Assembly: GCF_029852145.1 (NCBI RefSeq)
Contig: NC_079975.1
Location: 15,807,275-15,871,274, forward strand
Direction: 5' to 3'
DNA: 64,000 nucleotides
Origin: Microplitis mediator
Taxonomy: Eukaryota > Arthropoda > Insecta > Hymenoptera > Braconidae
The notes under the pieces are model-generated. The model was not told the DNA's origin. It ran no database searches and saw nothing but the letters and a program-made list of their open reading frames with translations. Positions 46,628 to 55,699 of the stretch are shown here, piece after piece; position 1 is the stretch's first letter, and the number at the start of each line of letters is the position of its first letter. The translations under genes and the position numbers were made by a program.

Positions 46628-47000
46628 TAACGGGGTTGCCGTCTTCTATAGGAATGCTATAGGCTAGGGTGTGCAATCAGGCTCACACGAGGATGCTGCA
46701 AGTCGCACCTCTACGGGGTTTCCGTCTTCTATAGGAATGCTATAGGCTAGGAGGTGTGATCAGGTTCACACGAGGATACGGCAAGTTGTACCTCTACGGG
46801 GTTTTCGTCTTCTAGAGGAATGCTATAGGCTAGGAGGTGTAATCAGGTGTACACGAGGATACGGCAAATTGTACCTCTACGGGGTTTCCGTCTTCTATAG
46901 GAATGCTATAGGCTAGGAGGTGTAATCAAGTTTACACGGGGATACGGCAAGGTGTATCCCTACGGGGTTTCCGTCTTCTATAGGAATGCTATAGGCTATA
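46628..47000 (-). repeat. 83-bp tandem repeat with hairpins in the LTR
   Basis: Five units each carry CTATAG-GAATG-CTATAG and, 15-20 bases on, a second hairpin. The second hairpin reads GTGTGA-TCAGGT-TCACAC (46754-46771) in one unit and GTGTAA-TCAAGT-TTACAC in another, a compensating change; the left LTR has GTGTAA-TCAGGT-TTACAC as well. The array begins about 130 bases downstream of the presumed start at 47133 on the minus strand. Confidence 0.75.
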
Positions 47001-47130
47001 ATTATCTAAGGAAATGCTTAGATGCTACCGGATACTCAGTCGTAAACGGGTAAAAATTAAAAAAAGGTTAAAAACGTGAAACTATATTTATTATAAAGAC
47101 ATAATGAAAAGTGAAAGTAAATGAGTAAAA

Positions 47131-47163
47131 ACTGATAATAATCGGCGCGCAGGCCTTTTTATA
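47131..47163 (-). promoter_or_regulatory. LTR core promoter: TATA box and TCAGT initiator
   Basis: On the minus strand TATAAAAAGG (47154-47163) lies 30 bp upstream of TCAGT (47131-47135), the arthropod initiator consensus. The left LTR has the same TATA word at about 29405-29414. Confidence 0.7.
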
Positions 47164-47354
47164 GATTCACGTCAGTATTTATGCGCTGACAAGATGCGCA
47201 TCCCTTCCATTAAAACAGCAAATGGAAAGGGAATATTAAATAATAATAATAATTGACATATATGTTAGTAGGTAAATACGGTAACATATGATAATTTATC
47301 TCGGGTGACAGTCTATTATCATGGTATGATACTGAGGTGTCTTAAACCTCGTTA

Positions 47355-47783
47355 CTAGGCATAATATGGACATTGATATTTCAAGAAATCATTCTTGACA
47401 TAAAACGAGAAAAATCTCATTTTTTCCAAATCTATAATCGGTATGGCGGTGTCAATTAGATCTTTAAGCCATCTCTTCTTCTGTTCACCTTGTACATAAA
47501 AATAACGTGTACGTTTGAACATAATTTCAAGAATTTCTTTCAATAATTCATTTGGTAGCAAACCAGCTATTCATGATATTGAATGTTGATGTCTACAGTG
47601 ATCAATACTTTTCTGCATTACAGCAATCTCAACTTGATCCAACGGTAGTTTAAACAGCCAATGTTCACATCGTGCAAGTCCATATGTACAAACTTCATCA
47701 CAAATATCAGTAGTGCACAGTTCTTTCACTACAAATTTGCCATCAGGCATCTTAAACCCCACGAAATCAATGATTAGTTCCAT
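47355..47783 (-). pseudogene. FVKEL-type Polinton gene, N-terminal part
   Basis: It starts at 47783 with MELIIDFVGFKMPDGKFVVK, followed by a short break near 47565 (stop after HQHSIS and resumption in another frame), then YFYVQGEQKKRWLKDLID and a C-terminal KYQCPYY. The LTR element inserted at a CCTA/TAGGC site creates the TAG at 47355-47357. Order and motifs match the gene at 10193-10738: IDVQGF, IVKEL, YVKG.EKK.W. The rest of the gene is at 28293-28427. Confidence 0.75.
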
Positions 47784-47997
47784 GATGATGATAATTGTTG
47801 GCGTGACACAATAACTCGGTTAGCATGAACGTAGTTTTATGCCAAGCCTGTTCGTATTCGAGATGATCTTTGAAGCTTAATAATAATCTTTTCCAATGCT
47901 TCACTTGTTAATCAATTTCTTTTTTTTGTTCAGTTAATTCATTTAATTTTTCTTGTTCTCCGTTACGATCGAAGTCATTAACGTTGTCGTTGGCCAT
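47767..47997 (-). pseudogene. Small coiled-coil Polinton ORF with one stop
   Basis: ATG 47997; the product begins MANDNVNDFDRNGEQEKL, a charged helix, then TAA at 47908-47910, then QVKHWKRLLLSFKDHLEYEQ and ends with HHH. The tail overlaps the start of the next minus-strand gene (47783) by 17 bp, indicating a compact transcript. Function unknown. Confidence 0.45.
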
Positions 47998-48161
47998 TAC
48001 ATTCTCGAAATCTATCTACGCATCATGCATGCATACATCCGTACACACATGCGGTCTGGAAAAAAGACATTTTATTAATTAGTTAATATAATTAAACGAC
48101 TATAAAGCAGGTTATTCAAAATAATAATTACTACATACCTCGAAAGGAGACTCGTCGTTAT

Positions 48162-48446
48162 TTATTTATTTGTTGCACGCTTTTCCAGTTTCACCAACTT
48201 TTCAGTAGCTTTAAGTAATCTTCTGAATAAAATCCTCCCATCGTGACAGCTTACATACGATGGTTCTAATCGAACACTGTGAATAATGTCTGTGTTTTTG
48301 GTGAACGTGATTATATCGTCAATAAATTTACCGATAGACTCGGGAGGCATGTCACCAAAAAACCCTTCAATAAGATCTTCAAAACTTTCAGCAAACGGGT
48401 AATTATTGCGAAGAAAAATCTTTTCACTTTCACTTAATTCAGCCAT
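48162..48446 (-). CDS. Polinton-associated hypothetical protein, intact
   Basis: The start is taken at MAELSESEK (48446); four extra codons upstream are open. The 94-residue product is acidic in the middle (ESFEDLIEGFFGDMPPESI) and ends in a basic helix. A TATA-like GGGGGATATA lies on the minus strand at about 48528-48545. No stop or shift interrupts it, unlike most genes of the element. Not recognised; a Polinton origin is inferred from location and the shared promoter word. Confidence 0.5.
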   Translation of the reverse strand: MAELSESEKIFLRNNYPFAESFEDLIEGFFGDMPPESIGKFIDDIITFTKNTDIIHSVRLEPSYVSCHDGRILFRRLLKATEKLVKLEKRATNK

Positions 48447-48744
48447 AAATATAAACAACGAGGAGCGAACTGTTCACTTCAACTCAGCGTAGACTGACTG
48501 GATGCGAGCTTGTGAGCTCAGCGCTCAGACCTATATCCCCCACCCCAAGCTTTGAAACAAGTTCAGACTTGTCGAATGACGTCACAAACAAAGGAAAACA
48601 AGTCCAGACCTGTTAGATGACGCAATCTTTAGAAAAAAGAGTGGGGGAACTAAACCACTAGATAGCCTGCTCTTCGCATGCTTCTCGCATGTACCCTTAC
48701 ATACCCCAGTTTCAATATATAAAACATTGGTTGGAGATTTAAAT
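48447..48744 (-). promoter_or_regulatory. Promoter and possible terminal region of the Polinton
   Basis: On the minus strand, GGGGTGGGGGATATAGG precedes the gene at 48446 and matches GTGGTGGGGGATATAAC upstream of the 10738 gene. Farther out, ACTTGTTTTCCTTTGTTTG and GTGACGTCAT recall the 92-bp units at 10840-11131, in inverted orientation. GAGTGGGGGAAC at about 48642-48654 could be the end of the element. The P-like element starts at 48745. Confidence 0.5.
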
Positions 48745-49008
48745 AGACCTCGTGATGACGCTCAAGGCTGATAGCACGGAGGCTAGATATATGGAGGACG
48801 CTCGCTATGGGGTTTTGGTGTAGTAAGTGTGTCTGATAATCTGAGGACAGATCATTTTCGTAAGTATGCCGCAAGGGCGACGCTGTGTTCGCTAATGTCA
48901 TGTAAATGGCGTCTATTTATTTATTATAGTGCTATATAATTATTTATTCGTTGTTCGTTATCAGTTAAATAGTTGTTTAATAGTTATACATCGTGATAAT
49001 TATTCAAA

Positions 49009-49892
49009 AATGGTCAATCAGTGCGTAGTTAATGAATGTATAAGTGGTCGAGTAAGTGAGCGTAATAAAAATGAAAAATTAGGTCGTATAAAATCTCAAT
49101 TAATTAATAACAAATTATTCGTTTAAGTATTTCAATTAATAAAAATCAACAAAAAATAAAATTAGTTTGATTATCGAGGGCATAGATAAATGTTTTAATT
49201 ATAAATAAATAAATTGATGATTTGAAAATAATTATTTTGAAAAAATGCACATGAGGATTTTTTATTTCTCTAAGTCTGCATTTTCTGATTTTTCAATTAT
49301 TTTTATTTTGTTTAATTATCTTTTTATTGTAAAATGAATTAATTTTTGCTAAAGTCAAGTCATATGAAAAAAGTAGATATATAATTACGTATTGTAAAAA
49401 TAAGTTTTCATTTGTCGTTGATCTCTAAAGCATATATGTATATGTTTTTTATAATTAATTGCTATATTCATGTTTATTGTTTATTCTCATGCAGAAGCCT
49501 GATCTATTGAATTCATGGAGTTCTGCATTACAACAAAAACTTGTGCCAAAAAAAATCACGTCTGTGAGCTACATTTCAATGATGACGACATAATTAAGAG
49601 CGATAGAGTAACAATGTTTAATGGAATTGTCGAAGAATTGCCTAGGAAAAATTATGCACTTAAACCATGTGCCATCCCCACGTTAAGCCCTGAAAAGTCC
49701 ATTAGCAATGAAAGTGCCAACAACATTAGAACTTCAATAGTTCTGTCCGATCTATTCTTTACCAGTGAAGCTAGTAGTACTCGTGATACTCATGAAAATT
49801 TATCAGAGCATAAGGAAGAATTGGTAATTGCTCAAGATTCTATTAACAACTGTGACCGTCTCGAAAATGTTGATATCGCTATGAATTCTTAA
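49009..49892 (+). pseudogene. THAP DNA-binding domain of P-like transposase
   Basis: Exon 1 begins MVNQCVVNECISGR and ends at a strong donor GA|GTAAGT (about 49054). After an acceptor at about 49496 (ATGCAG), a segment with NSWSSAL and then, in a shifted frame, HVCELHFNDDDI completes the C2CH zinc ligands. The middle of the THAP fold is missing or diverged, and an A-run frameshift lies near 49550. From 49515 the frame is open for 125 codons. It would bind the subterminal element DNA. Confidence 0.6.
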
Positions 49893-50379
49893 GAATTTAA
49901 CAGACATACAAATGAGCAGGTAGAACAGGTATAGGAAATAAAAATTTCTAAAATTTTTTATTTTTGTATTAAAGCAAAGTTGATAACATTTCATTATCAT
50001 TTATCATTATAGTTACTCCAATTACCAATTTTGGAAGCTAATATTGAGAAATTTTCTTTATTAACAATTATTAATATGTTAAAATTCACTTCCCTCCCTC
50101 AAAATTGGAGTCGGGCGACAGATTTCTTAGATTCTAAGAAACTAGTCTTATGTTATTTAGATAAAGTTTCAATGAACTTAAAACTTCGTGTGAAGATAAA
50201 TGTCAACTTCTAAATTTGGGTAAGGAAGTTTCTTTTCAGCTCTTTTCTCTAATAATATTATTATTACATATTTTAATTAGCAATCAACATCAAAACTCAA
50301 AAATTAATTGACCTCGACGGTAATTGGTCATATATATTCGATTTTTAGAAATTTCTAAAAACATTGGAAGAGTACAAAT

Positions 50380-50812
50380 TATGTGATGGAACTGGATTTG
50401 ATCAAGAAAGGTGATGATCATGCATCAATGAATTTAATATAAGCTAAATTGCCGGATACGTTGCATGAAAATTTCAATGATTAACTTCGTGCTGTGATTG
50501 TGTCGACACATTACGTTCTACGAATCCTTCTGAACGCGACAAAGTCATTGAACTTATGAGTAATGGTGATCTAATTTTTTCCCAATGAAAATTTATTTAA
50601 ACTGTTTAAAAGAATTGAGAAAATTGTATTACAAGTGTTTGGTACTAAAACCATCTCAATTAATACTATGCACCAAATTTTAGAGAAAGTTGCTAAAGCA
50701 AATAGTTTACCGATTTTAGGTTGTGAAGATCACAAAAAAGAGCTTATGGCTGAAATTTTGAACAACTTTATTATAATGCGCGGAAATTTTTTAGTTAATA
50801 TAATAAATTGAA
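50380..50812 (+). pseudogene. P-like transposase C-terminal fragment
   Basis: Pieces readable in several frames: EEYKLCDGTGFDQE, STNPSERDKVIELMSNGD, then LFKLFKRIEKIVLQVFGTKT and ANSLPILGCEDHKKELMAE. The order and the NPSE..KV..L segment suggest the end of a P-family transposase. Several stops and shifts. Confidence 0.4.
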
Positions 50813-51339
50813 CCTTCAATGAGCAAAAATTAATGACAAAAAAACACCGCAAACATTCGAAATTATCTTAAAATATTACTAATAATTTATTTATATTATT
50901 TATTATCAGTATAAATTTCATATTCTACTTCTAAGTTTCTAATCTTATAAAATTTAAAACATTGAGTTAATAAATTATATTTGACTTTTAACGGGGTTAA
51001 TTTTATTTTTCAATTCTATTTTCACTTTCAATATGTGCATATTTTCTATTTTTTAAGTAATCATTCATTTTCTATTTTTTTTTCTTTTTCATTACTTTAT
51101 CATTCAAACAATTTACTAACATTTGATACAGTGACAGTCATATGAAATCATTGTATTTCGCGCAAAAATTCAAAAAACCTGACATTAGCAACACGAACGC
51201 GCTCTAGTGACCGAGTACGGAAAATGATCTGTCCTTTCATTTTTGAGTGCTTGCAATACACAGCGAGCGTCCTCCTTACATCGAGCCTCCGTGGCTGATA
51301 GACTGGAAATCATCAGCCTTGAGCGCCATCACGAAGTCT

Positions 51340-51779
51340 CTTGTGTTTCGAAATTTCCCACTCATAATAAACTGTATGCGACATTTAATCAAAAACAAGC
51401 TCAATTCGACCGGGAAAATCGATATGAGCTCAAAATGATGACCATTAGCTCAAAAAGTCCCTTAAAAATTAGCTCAAAAGCAAATTATAGCCGGTAAGAG
51501 AGGTCTTACTGATTGCCGAAACTAGCTGATCGACTGCCAATATCCATACAGACGATAAAACAGAACTTACTGACTGCCAAATAACTGTTTACCGACAACC
51601 AATAAAAAATTTATCGACTGCCAATGTGAGTACAGCCGATAAAACAGACCTTACCGGCAGCCAGTACACTGACTGCAGGCAGTTTACCCTACATCGGTAA
51701 CTTAGCACGGACAAGAACCCACAATCTGTTTTATCGGGGGTTGAATTCCCCCTGCTCAACTACTACAATTATTCGATAA
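51340..51779. repeat. Spacer with a diverged about 88-bp repeat
   Basis: CCGATAAAACAGA-type words at 51554 and 51641 are followed by CTTACTGACTGCC/CTTACCGGCAGCC; GACTGCCAAT and TTACCGAC recur. Two to three diverged tandem units. No gene was supported. Confidence 0.45.
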
Positions 51780-52445
51780 AATTCAGCAATCTTCAAGCTT
51801 GTTGAAAATATTATTATTTATATTATTTTGAGTACCAGAACTGATATAAACATTACATCAAAAATTCAATAATTTAGCGATCATCATCCACGTTTCTCAA
51901 GAGGTTATTTAAACGGGAAACATCACAGGTGCCTTTTGATTAAATAAATAATTATTACAAGTGCTCATATAATTAATAGACTCAATTGTAGAATTATTTA
52001 ATGATCATTATACTCAATATTTTAACTAACCTAAAAGTTAATTCTTGCTCGGTAGTCTCTGCAATCATGCTACCACGTGTTCGACAAATAAATTCAATTC
52101 AGTGTCATTTATTACAAACTTATCCAAATCAATTAAATCAAGTGATCATTAATAATAAAACTTAATGAACTCAATAAATTATGCATTTAGTGCTATTAAA
52201 AATAGTTATTAGACTCAAATTAATTATTTCAATTTATTATCTACTCGAGCTCAATTCTATGATTTGTATTCAATTAATTACATATTCATGAGCTCAAACA
52301 ATCAACAGTATTATTAAATTAAATCGACGATTTAATTTCGTAACCCAGTGATATTATGTGCTGTGACAAATAAAAATATTGTTATATTTCTTAACACGCG
52401 TATTTTCAAACATCCCAACCACCAACCAGTCCTGGCATGTTTTTA
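51780..52445. repeat. Dispersed repeat R, copy 2
   Basis: Uninterrupted counterpart of 4690-4941 plus 8118-8588, ending CCAACCAGTCCTGGCATG. It shows the pre-insertion state of the site where the outer LTR landed in copy 1 (TCTGCAATCATGC here against TCTGCAAT|LTR|CAATCATGC). Confidence 0.75.
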
Positions 52446-52724
52446 TTTGATTATTATTACAACAGTACTTCTTACCTTGGCATTACTTTGAAACCCGGTT
52501 TGCTTACTTGCATAGAAATATTAATATGCGCAAAATATATGCAAACATGTATGAATTATATATGTAACATATATGAAAATATGTGGTACCTGTATGAAAT
52601 AAATATTCCAACATGTATCGTTTTATGCCAAAATATATGTCTGAGTTATATAAAAAAGTACATATTTTGAGAAATTTAAAATGCATACTTATGTACACGC
52701 ATAAGGGTGTCGGGTGGATGTCAG
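52446..52724. other. A+T-rich spacer
   Basis: ATATATGWAAACATGTATG-like words; no gene. Confidence 0.5.
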
Positions 52725-52800
52725 AATCCCACATAGCCAAAATCCCACTTCGCCTAAATCCCACATAGCCAAAATCCCACATCGACAAAATCTCACACAA
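52725..52800. repeat. 16-bp tandem repeat, five units
   Basis: AATCCCACATAGCCAA recurs at 52725, 52741, 52757, 52773 and 52789, exactly 16 bp apart with small changes. Confidence 0.9.
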
Positions 52801-53615
52801 ACAAAAACAGTTGGTTTCTCAAGCCAACGTTATGAAATGGATAAAAAACACGTGTTTTAAAAAATGACGTTATCATTCTCTCGTCAAACTAATTTTACAG
52901 TAGATAGCGAAATGATAAGCCGTAAATATAAATTCCATCTAAAATAATAATGAAATAAACCAAAAGAAAGACAAAATTTTTTTTATATTTTAATAATCTA
53001 TTATCTTGAGTTATTTTTTATTAATAATATTTTCAAAACTCCTCTCCGGAGTGATATTCACACCCGAGGGATTAAATTAATAAAAAATTATCTACTCCGC
53101 GGAAACTTCCCTGCGGAGTGAATTCCACTCCGAGGGGAGTGAATATTCGAAAATTAATTTACTTCGCATTCACTCCGCGAATTTTTTACAGTGTATACAC
53201 TCAGCATAGATTAAATCATTTCTTTTAATAATGGTCATCATTTATGGGTTGAAATTTTCTGTTGTGAAGAATAACATTTGATTAGATGGACACATTGAAT
53301 TTTTTTTCTAAAACAAGAAATGTAAGCAGCAATATGAGTCTGCACGACTACGCCACACCGCGCTGATTCATGTTTTTTTATTTAAACTTTCTAAATAAAA
53401 ATTTCCTTGTCGTTTGTATTTATTTTTCTTTTTCGAACAATTGATGTTGAGTATATCGCGCGCTTTAAAAAATTGAAGTCTTTTTTTATAAGTTGTACAA
53501 CTCCACAACATTGACATATGTCAAATTGTAATTTATATTTACAAAATTGAATATATATATATTATTTTTATATTTAATATAGATCCCATTATCACTATAT
53601 ATATATGTATATGTC
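52801..53615. other. Spacer with a CTCCGC-rich palindromic patch
   Basis: At 53035-53196, words of the type ACTCCGCGGAA, GCGGAGTGAATTCCACTCC and GGGGAGTGAATATTC alternate in both orientations and end at TTTTTTACAGTGTA, the look of one end of a non-autonomous element. The rest is AT-rich. No gene. Confidence 0.45.
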
Positions 53616-54515
53616 TGTTGAGACAATGTGAATTGTCATCTTCTCCCTCAGCCTTGCGGTTCCCATTTTTTCCCGTCTCGTTGCCGTCTGAAACCACCTA
53701 AAGCTAGTCATAGTGCCATGGTCACATGACTAGTTATCACCTCAACGCATGACCGTGAGGGGAAGTGGGGAGCGAGCCCAAAAACTCAGCCCTAAGACCC
53801 TACGGTGATTGAACTTCACTTCGATCCTGGATCAATTAGTGATTAGACGTATAATTTAGTTTTACTGTCATATACCAGCAATTTATTTGCGACTTTGTTA
53901 ATACGACTAACTACTTTGTAAATCGGGAAATTAACTTGCGTTATAGTTGTATTACTAGCAATTCTCTTGCGATATACTTTACTGTCCAAGTTTACTGATT
54001 ATTATAAATAGAGTTAGTTCAATTAAATATTACTGTACGTTACCGGCGATATACCCGCGATATAAAATTATACTGTGCCACGAATCTGTCTACATTATAT
54101 CCAGCGCTTGCATCTTCTTGTAAGTAATTTTGATTATTATAATTGGCAATAAACTTGCAAAGAATTCTGATTAATTCCTTTTATTCCATCTATCACTGTT
54201 CATCCTACTTATTTCCTATTTTACTGGTAATATTATTAAATAGTCTGATAAAATAAATATTAATTAAGTTACAAATAGTAATTTGACCATCAATAAGAAT
54301 ATTCTATAATTTTATAAGCCGTGAGGTAAGTTGATAAGTTTTCTCATACGTTGCCGAGTTTAAATAAGTGCGGGTCTTTGCTTTGCAAGAACCCCAGCCC
54401 ACTGCTCTGTCCAAGTAAAATAAAATTTGTTAGAGGCCAGCCTAAGCCAGGGTTCAACCCGCGAATTCTGGTGGCTGCTGGTAAAAATCGCGAAGACGAA
54501 AAGCGATTTGTCTCA
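53616..54515 (+). mobile_element. Possible solo LTR
   Basis: It starts TGTTGAGACAAT and ends GATTTGTCTCA, giving TG...CA with an inverted TGAGACAA/TTGTCTCA pair; TA-repeat sequence lies on both sides. The target duplication is not clear. A TATAAATAG occurs at 54003. It carries four short hairpins (53878-54158) like those in the other LTRs. Moderate-to-low confidence. Confidence 0.35.
53878..54158 (+). repeat. Four GCRA-N5-YYGC hairpins
   Basis: GCAA-TTTAT-TTGC (53878-53890), GCAA-TTCTC-TTGC (53958-53970), GCGA-TATAC-CCGC (54046-54058) and GCAA-TAAAC-TTGC (54146-54158). All are 13 nt with a 5-nt loop; the third changes an A-T to a G-C pair on both arms. Surrounding words (TACTGTCA/TACTGTAC, AATACGACT) are loosely repeated. 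Confidence 0.55.
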
Positions 54516-54649
54516 CTGTATGTATATATATGTATATATATAATATAAATTTAAAAGATGGTACCGAAGTTCTGTAAGTAATCCTCGATCACCATTTCTT
54601 AAAAATAAATAATTTTGAATTGACATTTTTTTTATGCACTAAGAAATAA
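54516..54649. other. Short spacer
   Basis: TA-rich, no feature. Confidence 0.4.
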
Positions 54650-55115
54650 CCGAAGTAAGTTCAAGCGGTGTTGGTGTTAAAATTTTTAGTGTTAACTTTC
54701 AACACCAAAAGCGGTGTGAAAATAACGTCGCCGACGATGTAAATATTCTTTTATCGGTGTTCAATAAAATTTCCCGTTGGTAAAATATCTTACTTTGTGA
54801 ATATTTATATTTACTCGATCACTACAGTTAAACAGTGTGCGTGTATGCGAGTGTATGAGTGTGAGTGTGCGTGCACGTGTGTGTAAGTGTGCGTACGCGT
54901 GAGTATGTGTGTGGATATTTTTTGCGTTTTATAATCTTTCCAAAATTATTACTTTGAGCAGACGCAGTTTACCCCTTTTTTATACCGGTATTACTCCACC
55001 TTTACATTGGTATTTCAACACCGCTGAATTACCGTTCCTACACCGGTGTTATTTCATTCTAACACCGCGTGGAGTTAGATTGAGTCCATTTTTAACACCG
55101 CTCTTTTTAGAGTTT
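54650..55115. repeat. MITE-like element with AACACCG subterminal words
   Basis: GCGGTGTTGGTGTTAAAA near 54665 and the inverted TTTTTAACACCGCTCTT near 55090 are its best end pair. ACACCGGTGTTA, CAACACCG and CTAACACCGCG recur inside in both orientations. An imperfect (TG)n tract occupies 54835-54912. No coding. Confidence 0.5.
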
Positions 55116-55699
55116 ACACGCAGAGAATTTTTTAGTCAAAATTTCTCATACCGTTTGGTACTGTAAGGACATATAGCTAGTAACGAAATTTTTACTATGT
55201 TGTTAGTAGAAATTGCACTTAATTTGAAAAACGTGGGGCGCATGCCATACATAAATGTAAGAAGTGTAGAGAAGAGCTATCAATGAAAAAACTTACACAT
55301 CAGTTAATAACATTTACATGTCGATAAAATTGTTAGTTGAACTATTCATGCATCAATTATGTATTGCACGCACCCGACACTTTTTGTTTTAAATCTTGCA
55401 ATTATTTTCATAACTATTAAAAATTCACAATCATAAATTGTCAGGACCATCTGTAAGTAGTTCTGAACTTGTATACTGTTTGAAATCTTCATAAGGGTCA
55501 GAGAAATTGTTGTATACTTTTTAATCCGTTTTAAAAACGTGGTACATTAAAATTTTTTTTTTATTTCGGTAATTATTTTCTGCTTTTTAGTATTGCGTGT
55601 GTGAAATTTTGAAATCGATTTTCAACACCATGATAAGATAATGACAGAGACATACGGCACATCTCAGTTTTATTTCAGTTTTTATTCACCTGATCATTA
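55116..55699. other. A+T-rich spacer, no gene
   Basis: Nothing recognisable apart from short AT-rich frames. Confidence 0.5.

Larger units (their letters stand above)
28428..47356 (-). mobile_element. Gypsy-type LTR retrotransposon, 18.9 kb including nested insertions
   Basis: Two LTRs of 1179 bp (28428-29606 and 46178-47356) flank it, and the target duplication AGGC/TAGGC is at 28423-28427 and 47356-47360. The primer binding site next to the right LTR, the TATA box and all genes read on the minus strand. Gag, integrase and a third ORF remain; protease, reverse transcriptase and RNase H are gone. The leader region holds a LINE, a palindromic element and a (TG)n-bearing repeat. The LTRs differ at perhaps 2-4 percent of sites by eye. 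Confidence 0.93.
46178..47356 (-). repeat. 5' LTR of the Gypsy-type element
   Basis: 1179 bp, the same length as the left LTR; on the plus strand TGAAACGAAG to CCTCGTTAC(T). The last base differs from the left copy, leaving the target duplication as 4 bp (AGGC) or 5 bp (TAGGC). It holds a TATA box, an initiator and the 83-bp hairpin array. Confidence 0.95.
10193..48744. mobile_element. Degraded Polinton/Maverick (virus-like DNA transposon)
   Basis: In left-to-right order the element holds a small minus-strand gene, divergent promoters, polB (+), a convergent hypothetical (-), packaging ATPase (-), protease (+), minor-capsid-like gene (+), a short ORF (+), major capsid (+), a short ORF (+), then four minus-strand small genes. 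This is the gene set of insect Polintons. The span is inflated from perhaps 15-17 kb by insertions. Outer limits and terminal inverted repeats were not resolved. The flanks at 10787-11130 and 48540-48654 share inverted blocks (CCCCCAC...CTNTTTTTT, ACTTGTTTTCYTTTGTTTG) that may be eroded termini. No integrase was found. Confidence 0.85.
48745..51339 (+). mobile_element. P-element-like transposon with THAP domain, internally degraded
   Basis: Long inverted termini: AGACCTCGTGATGACGCTCA (48745) against TGAGCGCCATCACGAAGTCT (51320-51339), with further paired blocks for about 150 bp (GGAGGACGCTCGCT, GAAAATGATCTGTCCT, TGACATTAGC). THAP and C-terminal transposase segments lie between. The target duplication was not established. 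Confidence 0.75.

Noticed and set aside
10193..48744. Integrated polydnavirus or nudivirus segment
   Set aside because: The DNA polymerase, ATPase, protease and capsid genes fit Polintons; no nudivirus core gene was recognised.
49515..49892. Host THAP gene
   Set aside because: It is enclosed by long inverted repeats and followed by P-type transposase debris.
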